DNA from: DASXKD01 sp963806145
Lineage (GTDB): Bacteria > Actinomycetota > Actinomycetes > Streptosporangiales > Streptosporangiaceae
Length of the DNA stretch: 64,000 bases
NCBI GenBank assembly: GCA_963806145.1
Contig: CAWDXD010000001.1
Coordinates: 4,011-68,010, forward strand
Direction of reading: 5' to 3'
In this document: positions 28,801-38,358 of the stretch, piece after piece
How the letters are laid out: every line of letters starts with the position of its first letter
Numbering within the stretch: the first letter of the stretch is position 1
The notes under the pieces: generated by a model
Database searches by the model: none
What the model was told of the DNA's origin: nothing
Seen by the model: only the letters and a program-made list of their open reading frames with translations
Position numbers and translations under genes: made by a program

Positions 28801-29416
28801 ATGCCGCAGGGGAAGCCGCTCGTCGTCCCCGATGACGGGCTGACCACCAGGCAGCGCCGCAACCGTGCGCTCATCGTGGTGCACACCGGCGAGATGAAGG
28901 GCAAGTCCACGGCCGCGTTCGGGCTGGCGCTGCGGGCCTGGAACCAGGGCTGGCCGATCGTGGTGTACCAGTTCGTCAAGAGCGCCAAGTGGAAGACCGG
29001 GGAGGAGCCGGCGCTGCTCGCCCTGGGCCGGGCTGCACGAGCAGACCGGCGAGGGCGCCCCGGTGACCTGGCACAAGATGGGCGAGGGCTGGTCGTGGAT
29101 CGCGCGGCCCGGCACCGAGGCCGACCACGCGGCCAACGCCAGGGAGGGCTGGGAGCAGGTCAAGCGGGACCTCGCCGCGCAGGCGTACGGTTTCTACGTC
29201 CTTGACGAGTTCACCTACCCGATGAAGTGGGGCTGGGTGGACACCGGCGACGTCGTCGCCACCCTGGCGGCACGCCCCGGCCATCAGCACGTCGTCATCA
29301 CGGGCCGCGACGCCGACCCGCGGCTGGTCGAGGCGGCCGATCTCGTGGTGCGGATGACCAAGATCAAGCATCCGATGGACGCGGGCCAGAAGGGCCAGAA
29401 GGGCATCGAGTGGTGA
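28801..29416 (+). pseudogene. cobO: cob(I)yrinic acid a,c-diamide adenosyltransferase CobO, one frameshift
   Basis: CobO transfers the adenosyl group of ATP to cobalt. The first frame has the P-loop HTGEMKGKSTAAFGLAL and YQFVKSAKWKTGEEPAL. The second frame resumes with VTWHKMGEGWSWI, DEFTYPMKWGWVD and MTKIKHPMDAGQKGQKGIEW. The break is a single extra G in CGGGC at 29029-29033; removing one G restores a full-length 204-205 residue protein. The stop overlaps the cobB start (GTGA). Confidence 0.88.
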
Positions 29417-30812
29417 ACGTCCCGCGCCTGGTGGTCGCCGCGCCCGGGTCCGGGCACGGCAAGACCACCGTGGCCACCGGGCTGATGGCGGCGCTCGCCG
29501 CGCGCGGGCTGGCCGTCTGCGGGCACAAGGTCGGCCCGGACTACATCGACCCCGGCTACCATGCGCTGGCGACCGGGCGCCCGGCCCGGAACCTGGACCC
29601 GGTGCTGTGCGGCGCGGACACGATCGCACCGCTGTTCGCGCACGGCGCGGCGGGCGCGGACATCGCGGTGATCGAGGGGGTCATGGGCCTGTTCGACGGG
29701 CGGGGCACCACGGCGGAGGGGTCCACCGCGCACGTCGCGCAGTTGCTCGGCGCGCCGGTCGTGCTGGTCGTGGACGCCTCGGCGCAGGGCAGGTCGGTCG
29801 CCGCCCTGGTGTCCGGGTTCGCGTCCTTCGACCCGGGGGTGCGCCTCGCCGGGGTGATCTTGAACCGGGTGGGCTCCGCGCGGCACGAGGAGATCCTGCG
29901 CGACGCCCTGGCCGGGATCGGCATGCCAGTGCTCGGTGCGCTGCGCCGGGACGACGGCGTCGCCGTCCCGTCCCGGCACCTGGGCCTGGTCCCGGCCGCG
30001 GAACGGGAAGGCGCGGCCCGCCAGGCGATCTCCCGCCTCGCCGCCCTGGTCACCGAGTCCGTGGATCTCGACGCCGTGCTCGCCCTGGCCCGCACGGCCG
30101 GCCCCTGTCCGCCGCACCGTGGGACCCGGCGTCCGTGATCATGACGATGTGGCCCAGCAGACACCAATCTCATGATCACGAGTCGCGGGTGCGGAGGGCG
30201 CGGAGGATGCTCGCGGTGGCGGGCGGCCGGTGGTGGCGGTCGCGGGCGGGGCGGCGTTCACGTTCTGCTACACCGAGACGATGGAGTTGCTCACCGCCGC
30301 CGGCGCGGACGTGGTGACCGTGGACCCGCTGCGGGACGCGGCGCTGCCGGCCGGGACCGGCGCCCTGGTGCTGGGCGGCGGGTTCCCCGAGATGCACGCC
30401 AGCGACCTGTCCGCCAACGAGCCGCTGCGCGCGGACGTGGCCCGGCTGGCCCGGTCGGGCGCCCCCGTCGTGGCCGAGTGCGCCGGGCTGCTGTACCTGG
30501 CCAGGGAACTGGACGGGCTGCCCATGTGCGGGGTGCTCGACGCCACCGCGCGGATGACCCCCAGGCTGACCCTTGGCTACCGGGACGCGGTCGCGGCCGG
30601 GCTCCTCGGTGCTCACCCCCGCCGGGACCGCGGTCCGCGGTCACGAGTTCCACCGCACCACCGTGGTCCCGGGGAACCCGGCAGCCCCGGCGTGGACGTT
30701 CGGCGGCAGAGAAGAGGGCTTCGTGCAGGGCGGCGTGCACGCCTCCTACCTGCACCTGCACTGGGCCGGGTACCCGGGCCTGGCGCGGCGGCTCGTGGCG
30801 GCAGCGGCATGA
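29413..30812 (+). pseudogene. cobB: cobyrinic acid a,c-diamide synthase CobB/CbiA, three frame breaks
   Basis: A glutamine amidotransferase that amidates the a and c side chains. Frame 1 holds the ATPase part (APGSGHGKTT, KVGPDYIDPGYH, IEGVMGLFDG). The GATase half follows in other frames (VLGGGFPEMHASDLS, VVAECAGLLYLARELDG, then VRGHEFHRT). Breaks lie at about 30105 (a C missing), 30135-30225 (linker, containing a 45-bp palindrome) and 30600 (an extra G). Everything between the breaks is well conserved. The stop overlaps the cobI ATG (ATGA). Confidence 0.87.
30135..30179 (+). repeat. 45-bp palindromic insert in the cobB linker
   Basis: Perfect 10-bp arms GTGATCATGA and TCATGATCAC flank a 25-nt spacer of unusually low GC. 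It sits between the two enzymatic halves of CobB, where normal proteins have a short linker. It resembles a small mobile hairpin. Confidence 0.6.
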
Positions 30813-31540
30813 CCGCGCCGACGCTGGCCGGCGTGGGCATGGGCCCTGGTGACCCGGAGCTTGTCACCGTGAAGGCGGTGCGCGTGCTGCGCGAGGCCGA
30901 CCTGGTGCTGGTGCCGGTCATGGCCACCGGCGAACTAGGGCCGGGCGGAGGCCACGGTGCGCGCGCACGTGACACACGGCCGGATCACCCGGGTGGCGTT
31001 CGCGCTGACCGAGGGCGCGGGCACGGCCGAACGGGAGGCCGCGTGGGACGGCGCCGCGGACGCGGCGGTGGCGGCGTTCGCCGGCGGGCCGCCTGGTCGC
31101 GTTCGCCACGATCGGCGACCCGAACGTCTACTCGACGTTCACCTACCTCGCGGCGACCGTCGGGCCCCGGGTCCCGGGCCTGACCGTGGCCACCGTGCCC
31201 GGCATCACCGCCATGCAGGACCTCGCGGCGCGCAGCGGCACCGTGCTGTGCGAGGGGCGGGAGACGCTGGCGCTGCTCCCGCTGACCGCCGGGCTCGTGC
31301 CGTTCAGGGAGGCGCTGGCGCATTTCGACACGGTCGTCGGGTACAAGAGCGGCAGCCATCTGCCCGAGGTGCTCGCCGCCGTCCGCGACGCGGGCCGCCT
31401 GGACGGCGCGGTGCACGGGGCCAGCCTCGGCCTGCCCGGTGAGGACATCCGGCCCGCGGCCGAGGTGTCGCGGCCCGGCGCCGTACCTGTCCACGCTGCT
31501 CGTGCCCGGGCGGCGCGCCCGCCGCGGGGGCAAGCTGTGA
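30809..31540 (+). pseudogene. cobI: precorrin-2 C20-methyltransferase CobI, three frameshifts
   Basis: A SAM-dependent tetrapyrrole methyltransferase of about 240 residues. Pieces: GVGMGPGDPELVTVKAVRVL (SAM-binding start), HVTHGRITRVAFALTEGAGT, then TVPGITAMQDLAARSG and YKSGSHLPEVLAAVRDAG. Breaks are at about 30942, 31095 and 31475; each is explained by one surplus G (GGGC where GGC restores the frame). The start is in the ATGA overlap with cobB and the stop overlaps the cobM GTG. Confidence 0.86.
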
Positions 31541-32406
31541 CCGGCCAGCCGCTCCCCGGGGCGCCCCCGAACCAGCGCCCGGCGCGGGCCGGGCCAAGGT
31601 CTGGTTCGTCGGCGCCGGGCCGGGTGCGGCGGACCTGCTCACGCTGCGCGCGGCCGCGGTGATCGCCGCGGCCGACGTGGTGATCTGGGCGTCCAGCCTG
31701 GTCCAGGCCGAGGTGCTGGACCACGCCAGGCCGGGCGCGCAGATCGTCGACTCCGCCACGCTGCCGCTGGAGGACGTGCGCGCTCTCTACGAGCGTGCCC
31801 TGGCAGAGGATCTCGTGGTCGCCCGCATCCACTCCGGCGACCCGGCCCTCTGGGGCGCGGTGCAGGAGCAGCGGGAACTGTGCGACCAGCTCGGCCTGCC
31901 GCACGAGATCGTTCCCGGGGTCAGCGCCTACTCCGCGGTCGCCGCGCTGGCCGGCGGGAGCTGACCGTCCCCGAGCTTGCCCAGTCGGTGATCCTCACCC
32001 GGCTCGGCGGCGGCAAGACCCCGATGCCCGCCGGGGAGGAGATCGCCGATTTCGCCAGGCACGGCACCACGATGGCGGTGTTCCTGTCCGCGGCACGGTC
32101 CGGGCAGCTTCAGGCCGAACTGCTGGATGGCGGCTATCCGCCAGACACCCCGGTGCTCGTCGCCTACCGGGCCACCTGGCCGGACGAGCTGCTCGTGGAG
32201 TGCACCGTGGGCACGCTGGCCGAGACGGTCCGCGCCCGCAAGCTGTGGAAGCACACGCTGTTCCTGGTCGGGCCCGCGCTGGCGGCCAGCGGCACCCGTT
32301 CCCACCTGTACCATCCGGGCCATTTCCACGGGCACCGCCGGGCAGAGCCGCAGGCCCGCCGCGAGCTGCGCACCGCCGACGCCGCGCTCCGCGAGGCCGG
32401 CCATGA
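31537..32406 (+). pseudogene. cobM: precorrin-4 C11-methyltransferase CobM, frameshifted
   Basis: A SAM-dependent methyltransferase with VWFVGAGPGAADLLTLRAA, IHSGDPALWGAVQEQ and VPGVSAYSAVAALAGG in one frame. ELTVPELAQSVILTRLGGGK and FLVGPALAASGTRSHLYHPG follow in another. Breaks are near 31590 (close to the GTG start), 31950, and 32400 just before the overlap with cbiD. The C-terminal end is therefore inferred from the ATGA junction at 32403-32406. Confidence 0.83.
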
Positions 32407-33562
32407 CACAGCCCGGCCGCGGCGAGCCCGAACTGACCGAGCCCGACCTGCCCCGTACGGCCAAGGTGCGGCCCAAGGCGCTGCGCACCGGCTGGACCAC
32501 CGGCACCTGCGCGTCCGCCGCGGCGAAGGCCGCGACCACCGCCCTGCGGGACCAGGCCGCCCAGCGGACGGTGGAGGTCGCCCTGCCCAGTGGCCGGCGG
32601 GTCAGCTTTGACGTCGAGTCCTGCGTGCACGACGCCGCGAAGGCGACCGCGGTCGTGGTGAAGGACGCGGCGACGACCCCGACGTCACCCACGGGGCGCA
32701 CCTGACCGCGACCGTGCGCTGGCGCACCGAGCCAGGGATCGTCCTGGAGGGCGGCGAGGGGGTCGGCATCGTGACCAAACCCGGCCTCGGCGTCGAGGTC
32801 GGCGAGCCGGCCATCACCGCCACCCCGCGTGCGATGATCGCCCAGGCCGTGGCGGAGGTTACCGACCTGGTAAACCGTGGCGTCGTGGTGCTCCTGTCGG
32901 TGCCCGGCGGCGAGAAGATGGCACGCAAGACCACCAACGCGCGCCTCGGCATCCTCGGCGGGATCTCGATCCTCGGCACGACCGGGATCGTCCGGCCGTT
33001 CTCCACCGCGTCGTGGCGGGCCAGCGTGGAACAGGCGGTGTCGGTGCTGGCCGCCCAGGGCGAGCGGACGGTGGTGCTGTGTACCGGCGGGCGGACGGAG
33101 AAGGGAGCGATGGCGCTGCTTCCTGACCTGGCCGAGGTGTGCTTCGTCGAGGTGGGCGACTTCACCGGCGCGGCGCTGCGCCGTGCCCTGGCCGTGGGGC
33201 TCGATCGGGTGATCTTCGTCGGGATGGCCGGGAAGCTCGCCAAGCTCGCGGCGGGCGTGCTGATGACGCACTACACCCGGTCCAAGGTGGACCTCGGGCT
33301 GCTCGGCGACGTCACCCTCGCCGCCGGGGGGACGGCGGCCGTCGCGGAGGAGGTCGCGGCCGCGAACACCGGCCGCCACGCCTACGAGATCTGGCAGCGG
33401 GAAGAACTGCTGCGCGCCGCCGGGGACGAGTTGTGCCAGCGGGTCAGGTCGGTGCTGCTGCGGGCCGGCCGGGGCAGGCTGACCGCCGACGTGGCGATGG
33501 TGGATTTCAGCGGATTCCGCGTGGTCGCGGCGACCAGGCCCGAGTGGGTGACCGCGGCATGA
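32403..33562 (+). pseudogene. cbiD: cobalt-precorrin-5B C1-methyltransferase CbiD, one frameshift
   Basis: CbiD removes the ring-contraction C2 unit and methylates C1; it replaces CobF of the classical aerobic route. The diagnostic motif LRTGWTTGTCASAAAKAA is in the first frame. The rest (VGIVTKPGLGVEVGEPAI, GGEKMARKTTNARLGILGG, VGMAGKLAKLAAGV) is in the second. One G missing at about 32668 (GCGGCG instead of GCGGGCG) would restore a 386-residue protein. The stop overlaps the cobL ATG. Confidence 0.87.
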
Positions 33563-34913
33563 TCACCGTCGTGGGCATGGACGGCTCGGCTCTCACCCCG
33601 CAGGCCGAGGCGGCGCTCGCGGCCGCGACCCTGGTGGTCGGCGCGCGCAGGCATCTCGCCGCCGTGCCCGTGCGCCGCACCAGCCGGGCGCAACGTGGTC
33701 CTCGGGGAACTGGCGCCCGCGCTGGACGCGCTCGCCGCACACGACGGCGACGCGTGGTCCTCGCCTCGGTGATCCCGGGTTCTTCGGGATCGTCCGAGCG
33801 CTCCGCGAGCGCGGCCTGACGTTCACGGTGCTGCCCGCGGTGTCCTCGGTCGCGCTGGCGTTCGCCCGGGCGGGGCTGGCCTGGGACGATGCCGTGGTGG
33901 TCAGCGCGCACGGCCGGAATCCGCGCCCGGCGGTCAACGTGTGCCGTGCCTACCCCAAGGTCGCCGTGCTCACCGGGCCTGGGTGCGGCCCGGCGGAGAT
34001 CGGCGTGGCCCTGGACGGCTGGGACCGCCGGCTCGTCGTGGCTGAGCAGCTCGGCACCGACGCCGAGCGGGTCACCGAGTGCTCCCCCGCCGATGCGGCG
34101 GCCCGCACCTGGGCGGAGCCGAACGTGGTCCTCGTCATCGCCGAGCCCCGTGATCACGAAGGTGAGGCGCCCACCAGTGGAACAGATGAGCTGCGCGGGG
34201 CAGGCGGGACGGCGCGAGGGCCGGGCGGGGCGTGGCCGCGCGGGCACGCCGGCGCTGGCGGGCGCCAGCCGGAGCCTGAGCGATCCCGGCGCCGTGGGCT
34301 GGGCGCTGCCTGAAGAGCAGTTCGACAGCCGGGACGCGGTGATGACCAAGGCCGAGGTGCGGGCGCTGGCGCTGGCCAGGCTCGGCCCCGGTCCCGGGAT
34401 GCTGGTCTGGGACGTGGGCGCGGGCAGCGGGTCTGTCGGCATCGAGTGCGCCCGGTTCGGCGCGGCGGTGATCGCGGTGGAGCGCGACGCCGTGCGCTGC
34501 GAACGGGTCCGCGCCAACGCCACCCGGCACGGCGTGGACGTGCGGGTCGTGCCGGGCGAGGCACCGCAGGCGCTGGACGAACTGCCGGACCCGGACGTGG
34601 TCTTCGTCGGCGGCGGGGGGGCGGCGGTGATCGAGGCGGTGACCGCCCGGCGCCCGGCCAGGATCGTGGTGGCGCTCGCCGCGGTGGAACGGGCCGGCCA
34701 GGCGATCGCCGCCCTTGACGCGGCCGGTTATGCCACCGACGGCGCGCTGGTGCAGGCGGCCAGGTTCGCCCCGCTGCCCGGCGACGTGCACCGCCTCGCC
34801 GCCACCAACCCGGTGTTCCTGGTGTGGGCGGACGGCCCCCGGTACCACGGAACCGTCGGCCCGTGGACCACAGCGGCACGGACCCGCGAACCGGGCCCGG
34901 AGCACCGCGATGA
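33559..34913 (+). pseudogene. cobL: precorrin-6Y C5,15-methyltransferase (decarboxylating) CobL, frameshifted
   Basis: A two-domain enzyme: an N-terminal CbiE-type methyltransferase (VVGMDGSALTPQAE, then LPAVSSVALAFARAGLAWDD) and a C-terminal CbiT-type domain (RDAVMTKAEVRALALARLGP, VWDVGAGSGSVGIECAR). Breaks occur near 33680-33700, 33752, 33772, within 34150-34280 and near 34905. Most are one-base changes in G runs. The interdomain segment 34150-34280 is longer and less protein-like than usual. The stop is inferred at the ATGA overlap with the next gene. Confidence 0.83.
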
Positions 34914-36597
34914 TCGGGCTCATCGCCGTCACCATGGCCGGCCGCGCCTCCGCCGCCCGGCTGGCAGAGGCCTGGCCGGCGAGACCCGCAGCTACGACGG
35001 GCCAGCCAGGCATGCGCTGCACCGGGCCTGGGCCGAGTGCGACGGGCTGGTGTGCTTCCTCGCCGTGGGCGCGACCACCCGGCTGGTCGCCCCGTTGCTG
35101 GACAGCAAGTGGATCGACCCGGCCGTGGTCTGCGTGGACGAGCCGGGCCGGTACGCGGTGACGCTGGTCGGCGGGCACGCGGCCGGCGCCAACGCGCTGT
35201 GCACCAGGGTCGCCGATGCGCTCGGCGCCCAGGCGATCATCACCACGGCGACCGACGCCACCGGGCTGCCCGGCTCGACACCCTGGGCTGGCCCGCCGAG
35301 GGTGCGATCGCGCGGGTCAGCCGCGCCCTGCTAGACGGCGAGCCGGTCGGCTTCGAGTCGGACGCCACCTGGCCGCTGCCGCCGTTCCCGGTCACCATCG
35401 GCGCCCGGGCCAGTGCCGGATCGTGGTGACCGACCGGATCGTGCCGATCGACGACCTCACCGTGGTGCTCCGCCCGCCGTCGCTGGTCGCGGGCGTCGGC
35501 GCCAGCAAGGGCGTCACCGAGGAGGAGGTCCTCGGGCTGCTCGACGAGGCGCTGGCCGTGGGCGGGCTCGCCGGGACTCGGTGACCGCGCTGGCCACGGT
35601 CGACGCCAAGGCCGAGGAGGAGGGGATCGTGGCGGCCGCCCGGCAGGGCGGCTGGCCGCTGCGCAGCTACCCGGCGGCCAGCTGCGCCGACGGTCCCGGT
35701 GCCCAACCCGGGCGGGCGGCGCTCGGCGGCCGTCGGTACCCCGAGCGTGGCCGAGGCGGCGGCCCTGACCTACGGCGACGAGCTTGTCGTGGCCAAGCGC
35801 AAGTCGGCCATGGCCACGGTGGCGCTGGCCCGGATCCGGCCACGGGGCCGGCTGGCCCTGATCGGGCTCGGTCCCGGCGACCGGGACCTGGTCACTCCCC
35901 GGGCCATCGAGGAACTGCGCCGCGCCTCCGTGGTGGTCGGGCTGGACCGCTACCTGGACCAGATCCAGCGACGTGCTGCGGCCCGGCACCCGGGTGCTCA
36001 GCAGCGGCCTCGGTGAGGAGGAGCAGCGGGCCGCCAGCGCCGTGGCCGAAGCCCGCAAGGGCACGCGGTCGCGCTGGTCGGCTCCGGCGACGCGGGCGTC
36101 TACGCGATGGCCAGCCCGCCTGGCGATCGCAGGCGCGGACATCGACGTGATCGGCGTGCCGGGGGTGACCGCCGGGCTCGCCGCCGCCGCGCTGCTCGGT
36201 GCGCCGCTCGGCCACGACCACGTGATCATCTCCCTGTCCGACCTGCACACGCCGTGGGAGATCATCGAGCGCCGGATCCGGGCCGCCGCCGAGGGCGACT
36301 TCGTGGTCGCCTTCTACAACCCGCGCAGCAAGGGGCGGGACTGGCAGCTCGGCGCGGCGCTGGAAATCCTGGCCGGCCACCGCGACCCGCCACCCCGGTC
36401 GGCGTGGTGCACGACGCGTTCCGCCCCGGGCAGCGGGTGCTGGTCACGACCCTGGCCGACATCGACCCGGCCGTCGCGGACATGACCAGCGTCGTCATCG
36501 TCGGCTCGGCCAGCTCCCAGATCGTCGCGGGCCGGATGGTCACGCCGAGGGGGTACCGATGGCAGTGCTGCCCGACCCCGCGCCCGCCCAACGCTAG
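34910..36597 (+). pseudogene. cobJ: CbiG-CobJ fusion: cobalamin biosynthesis protein / precorrin-3B C17-methyltransferase, frameshifted
   Basis: One continuous coding region carries a CbiG-type lactone hydrolase (MIGLIAVTMAGRASAARLAE, then VGGHAAGANALCTRVADALG and GVGASKGVTEEEVLGLL). A CobJ/CbiH methyltransferase follows (ALIGLGPGDRDLV, GVPGVTAGLAAAALLGAPLG, AFYNPRSKGRDWQL). No stop or start separates them in the conserved frames, so the enzyme is a fusion. Breaks are near 34978, 35272, 35415, 35575, 35690, 35970, 36070 and 36395. CbiG opens the delta-lactone after ring contraction, the step following CobJ chemistry. Confidence 0.82.
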
Positions 36598-36650
36598 CCG
36601 ACGGCGGCCCGCCAACGCTGGCCCCGGCCCCGCCGCCGGCCGCAGGCACC

Positions 36651-36860
36651 GTGACGATCAGCGCCTGTCAGGGCTGCGGGGCGTGCCTGCTCACCTGTCC
36701 AGAACACGCGATACGGCCGTCCGGGGCACCCTCGTCGTCCTGGCCCAACCGGTGCACGGGTGCGGTGAGTGCATCGAGGTCTGCCCGGTGGACGCGATCA
36801 CCGAGATCGAGGCGGGACGCACGCGGCAGGCACCACGGTCCCGGCGGGGAGGACGGCACG
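36651..36860 (+). pseudogene. 2x[4Fe-4S] ferredoxin-like protein in the cob operon, frameshifted
   Basis: Two cysteine motifs typical of an 8Fe ferredoxin are visible in neighbouring frames: CQGCGACLLTCPEHAIRPSG and then HGCGECIEVCPVDAITEIEA. Two one-base indels near 36715-36755 separate them. The GTG at 36651 is the likely start; the 3' end is unclear because no stop is seen before the cobH ATG. It is probably an electron carrier for a reductive or oxidative step of corrin synthesis; the exact partner is unknown. Confidence 0.65.
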
Positions 36861-37447
36861 ATGGCCCGCGTCGTGCATCCGATCGAGAAGCAGTCGTATC
36901 GAGATCCTGCGCGCGCGGGTCGACACCTCGGCGCTGCCGCCGTGGACCCGGGCCGTCGTCGAGCGGGTCATCCACGCCAGCGCCGACTCGGCTACCTCGA
37001 CGACCTCGTCTCCGCCGAGGCGGACCTGAGCGCAGGCGCGCAGGCGCTGCGCGACGGCGCGCCGGTCGTCGCGGACTCGGCGATGATCGCGGCGGGCATC
37101 ACGCCCGCGACGCGATGTGCCGCGTGACGACCGGCGGGCCGCGGCGCTGACCGGGTGCTGGGCATCACCCGCGCGGCCGCCGGCGTCCGGGTGCGCCGGC
37201 GGCGAGGTCGGCCCCGGCGCGGTGTGGGTCATCGGCAGCGCGCCGACCGCGTTGGAGGAGCTCCTCGCGCGCGGCCCGGCCCCGGCGCTGGTCATCGGGC
37301 TGCCGGTCGGTTTCGTCGGCGCCGTCGAAGCCAAGCGGCGCTCGGGACGGCGGCCTGCCCGCGGTGACTAACCCGGGCGAGAAGGGCGGCTCGGCCGTCG
37401 CCGCCGCCGCGCTCAACGCCCTGATCTACGGCGACCCGCTCGAGAGA
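36861..37447 (+). pseudogene. cobH: precorrin-8X methylmutase CobH/CbiC, frameshifted
   Basis: CobH moves a methyl from C11 to C12 to give hydrogenobyrinate. Conserved pieces in different frames are MARVVHPIEKQSY, ILRARVDTSALPPWTRAVVE, GAPVVADSAMIAAGIT, LVIGLPVGFVGAVEAK and NPGEKGGSAVAAAALNALIY. About six one-base shifts fall between 36900 and 37360. The ATG at 36861 is clear. The stop has been lost near 37447, just before a GAGAAGGA ribosome binding site for cbiX. Confidence 0.82.
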
Positions 37448-37459
37448 AGGAACAGCATC

Positions 37460-38358
37460 ATGACCGGGCCACCCTGCTCATCGTCGGCCACGGCACCCGC
37501 GACGACGCGGGCGTGGCCGAGTTCGGCGGCTCGTCGGGCGGGTGCGCGCCGCACCGCGGCGTTGCGCGGTCGACGGCGGCTTCATCGAGTTGTCCCGCCC
37601 GTCGGTGGCCGATGCGGTCGCCCGGCTGGTCCCGCCCGGGACCGGCGGCCCGGGCCGATCGTCGCGGTGCCACTGGTGCTGATCGCCGCCGGGCACGCCA
37701 AGGGCGACATCCCGGCCGCGCTCACCCGCGAGCTGGTGCGGCACCCGGGCCTGTCCTACTCCTACGGGCGCCCGCTCGGCCCGCACCCGGTGCTGCAGGA
37801 CATTCTGGCGGCGCGGATCGACGCCGCGCTGGCTGGCGCGGCCCGGAGGGACACCATGGTGGTGCTGGCCGGGCGCGGCTCCACCGACCCCGACGCCAAC
37901 GCCGAGATCGCCAAGGGTGGCTCGGCTGCTCTGCGAGGGCCGGGGTATGCGGGGGTGGAGTGCTGCTTCATCTCGCTGGCCGAGCCCGCGGTGCCCGCCG
38001 CCCTGGAGCGGGCCCCCCTGCTGGGCGCCGGCGCATCGTGGTGGCGCCGTACTTCCTGTTCGCCGGCGTGCTCCCGGACCCGGTGCAGCGAGTGGCACGA
38101 GTTCGCCGCGGCGCACCCCGGGCTGACGGTCACGGTGGCGGGGCTGATCGGGGCGTGCGACGAACTGGCCGGCCTGGTGCTGGAACGCTACGACGAGGCG
38201 CTCGAGGGCGACATCAGGATGAACTGCGACACCTGCGCCTACCGGGTGCCGCTGCCCGGCTTCGCGGACAAGGTCGGGCGCCCGCAGATCCGCACTTCCA
38301 CCCGGACGACGAGGCGGGGCACCGGCACGTACATGCCGGTCACGAGGTGCTGTCATGA
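37460..38358 (+). pseudogene. cbiX: sirohydrochlorin cobaltochelatase CbiX-like, frameshifted
   Basis: A class II chelatase of the CbiX/SirB family. The active-site HGTR is in LLIVGHGTRDDAGVAEFGG. Further pieces are VAVPLVLIAAGHAKGDIP, GRGSTDPDANAEIAK and YAGVECCFISLAEPAVP. A Cys-containing C-terminus (MNCDTCAYRVPLPGFADKVG) is followed by a His-rich tail (HFHPDDEAGHRHVH), which could bind metal. Breaks lie near 37467, 37540-37640, 38030, 38080 and 38295. The stop overlaps the bluB start (ATGA). Confidence 0.8.

Noticed and set aside
26659..29163. 834-codon minus-strand open frame
   Set aside because: Antisense of the chelatase and cobO genes, whose Walker and MIDAS motifs are on the plus strand.
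34145..34200. GTGATCAC-containing segment in cobL as a second copy of the cobB palindromic insert
   Set aside because: Apart from the GTGATCA start it does not share the arms or length of the element at 30135-30179.
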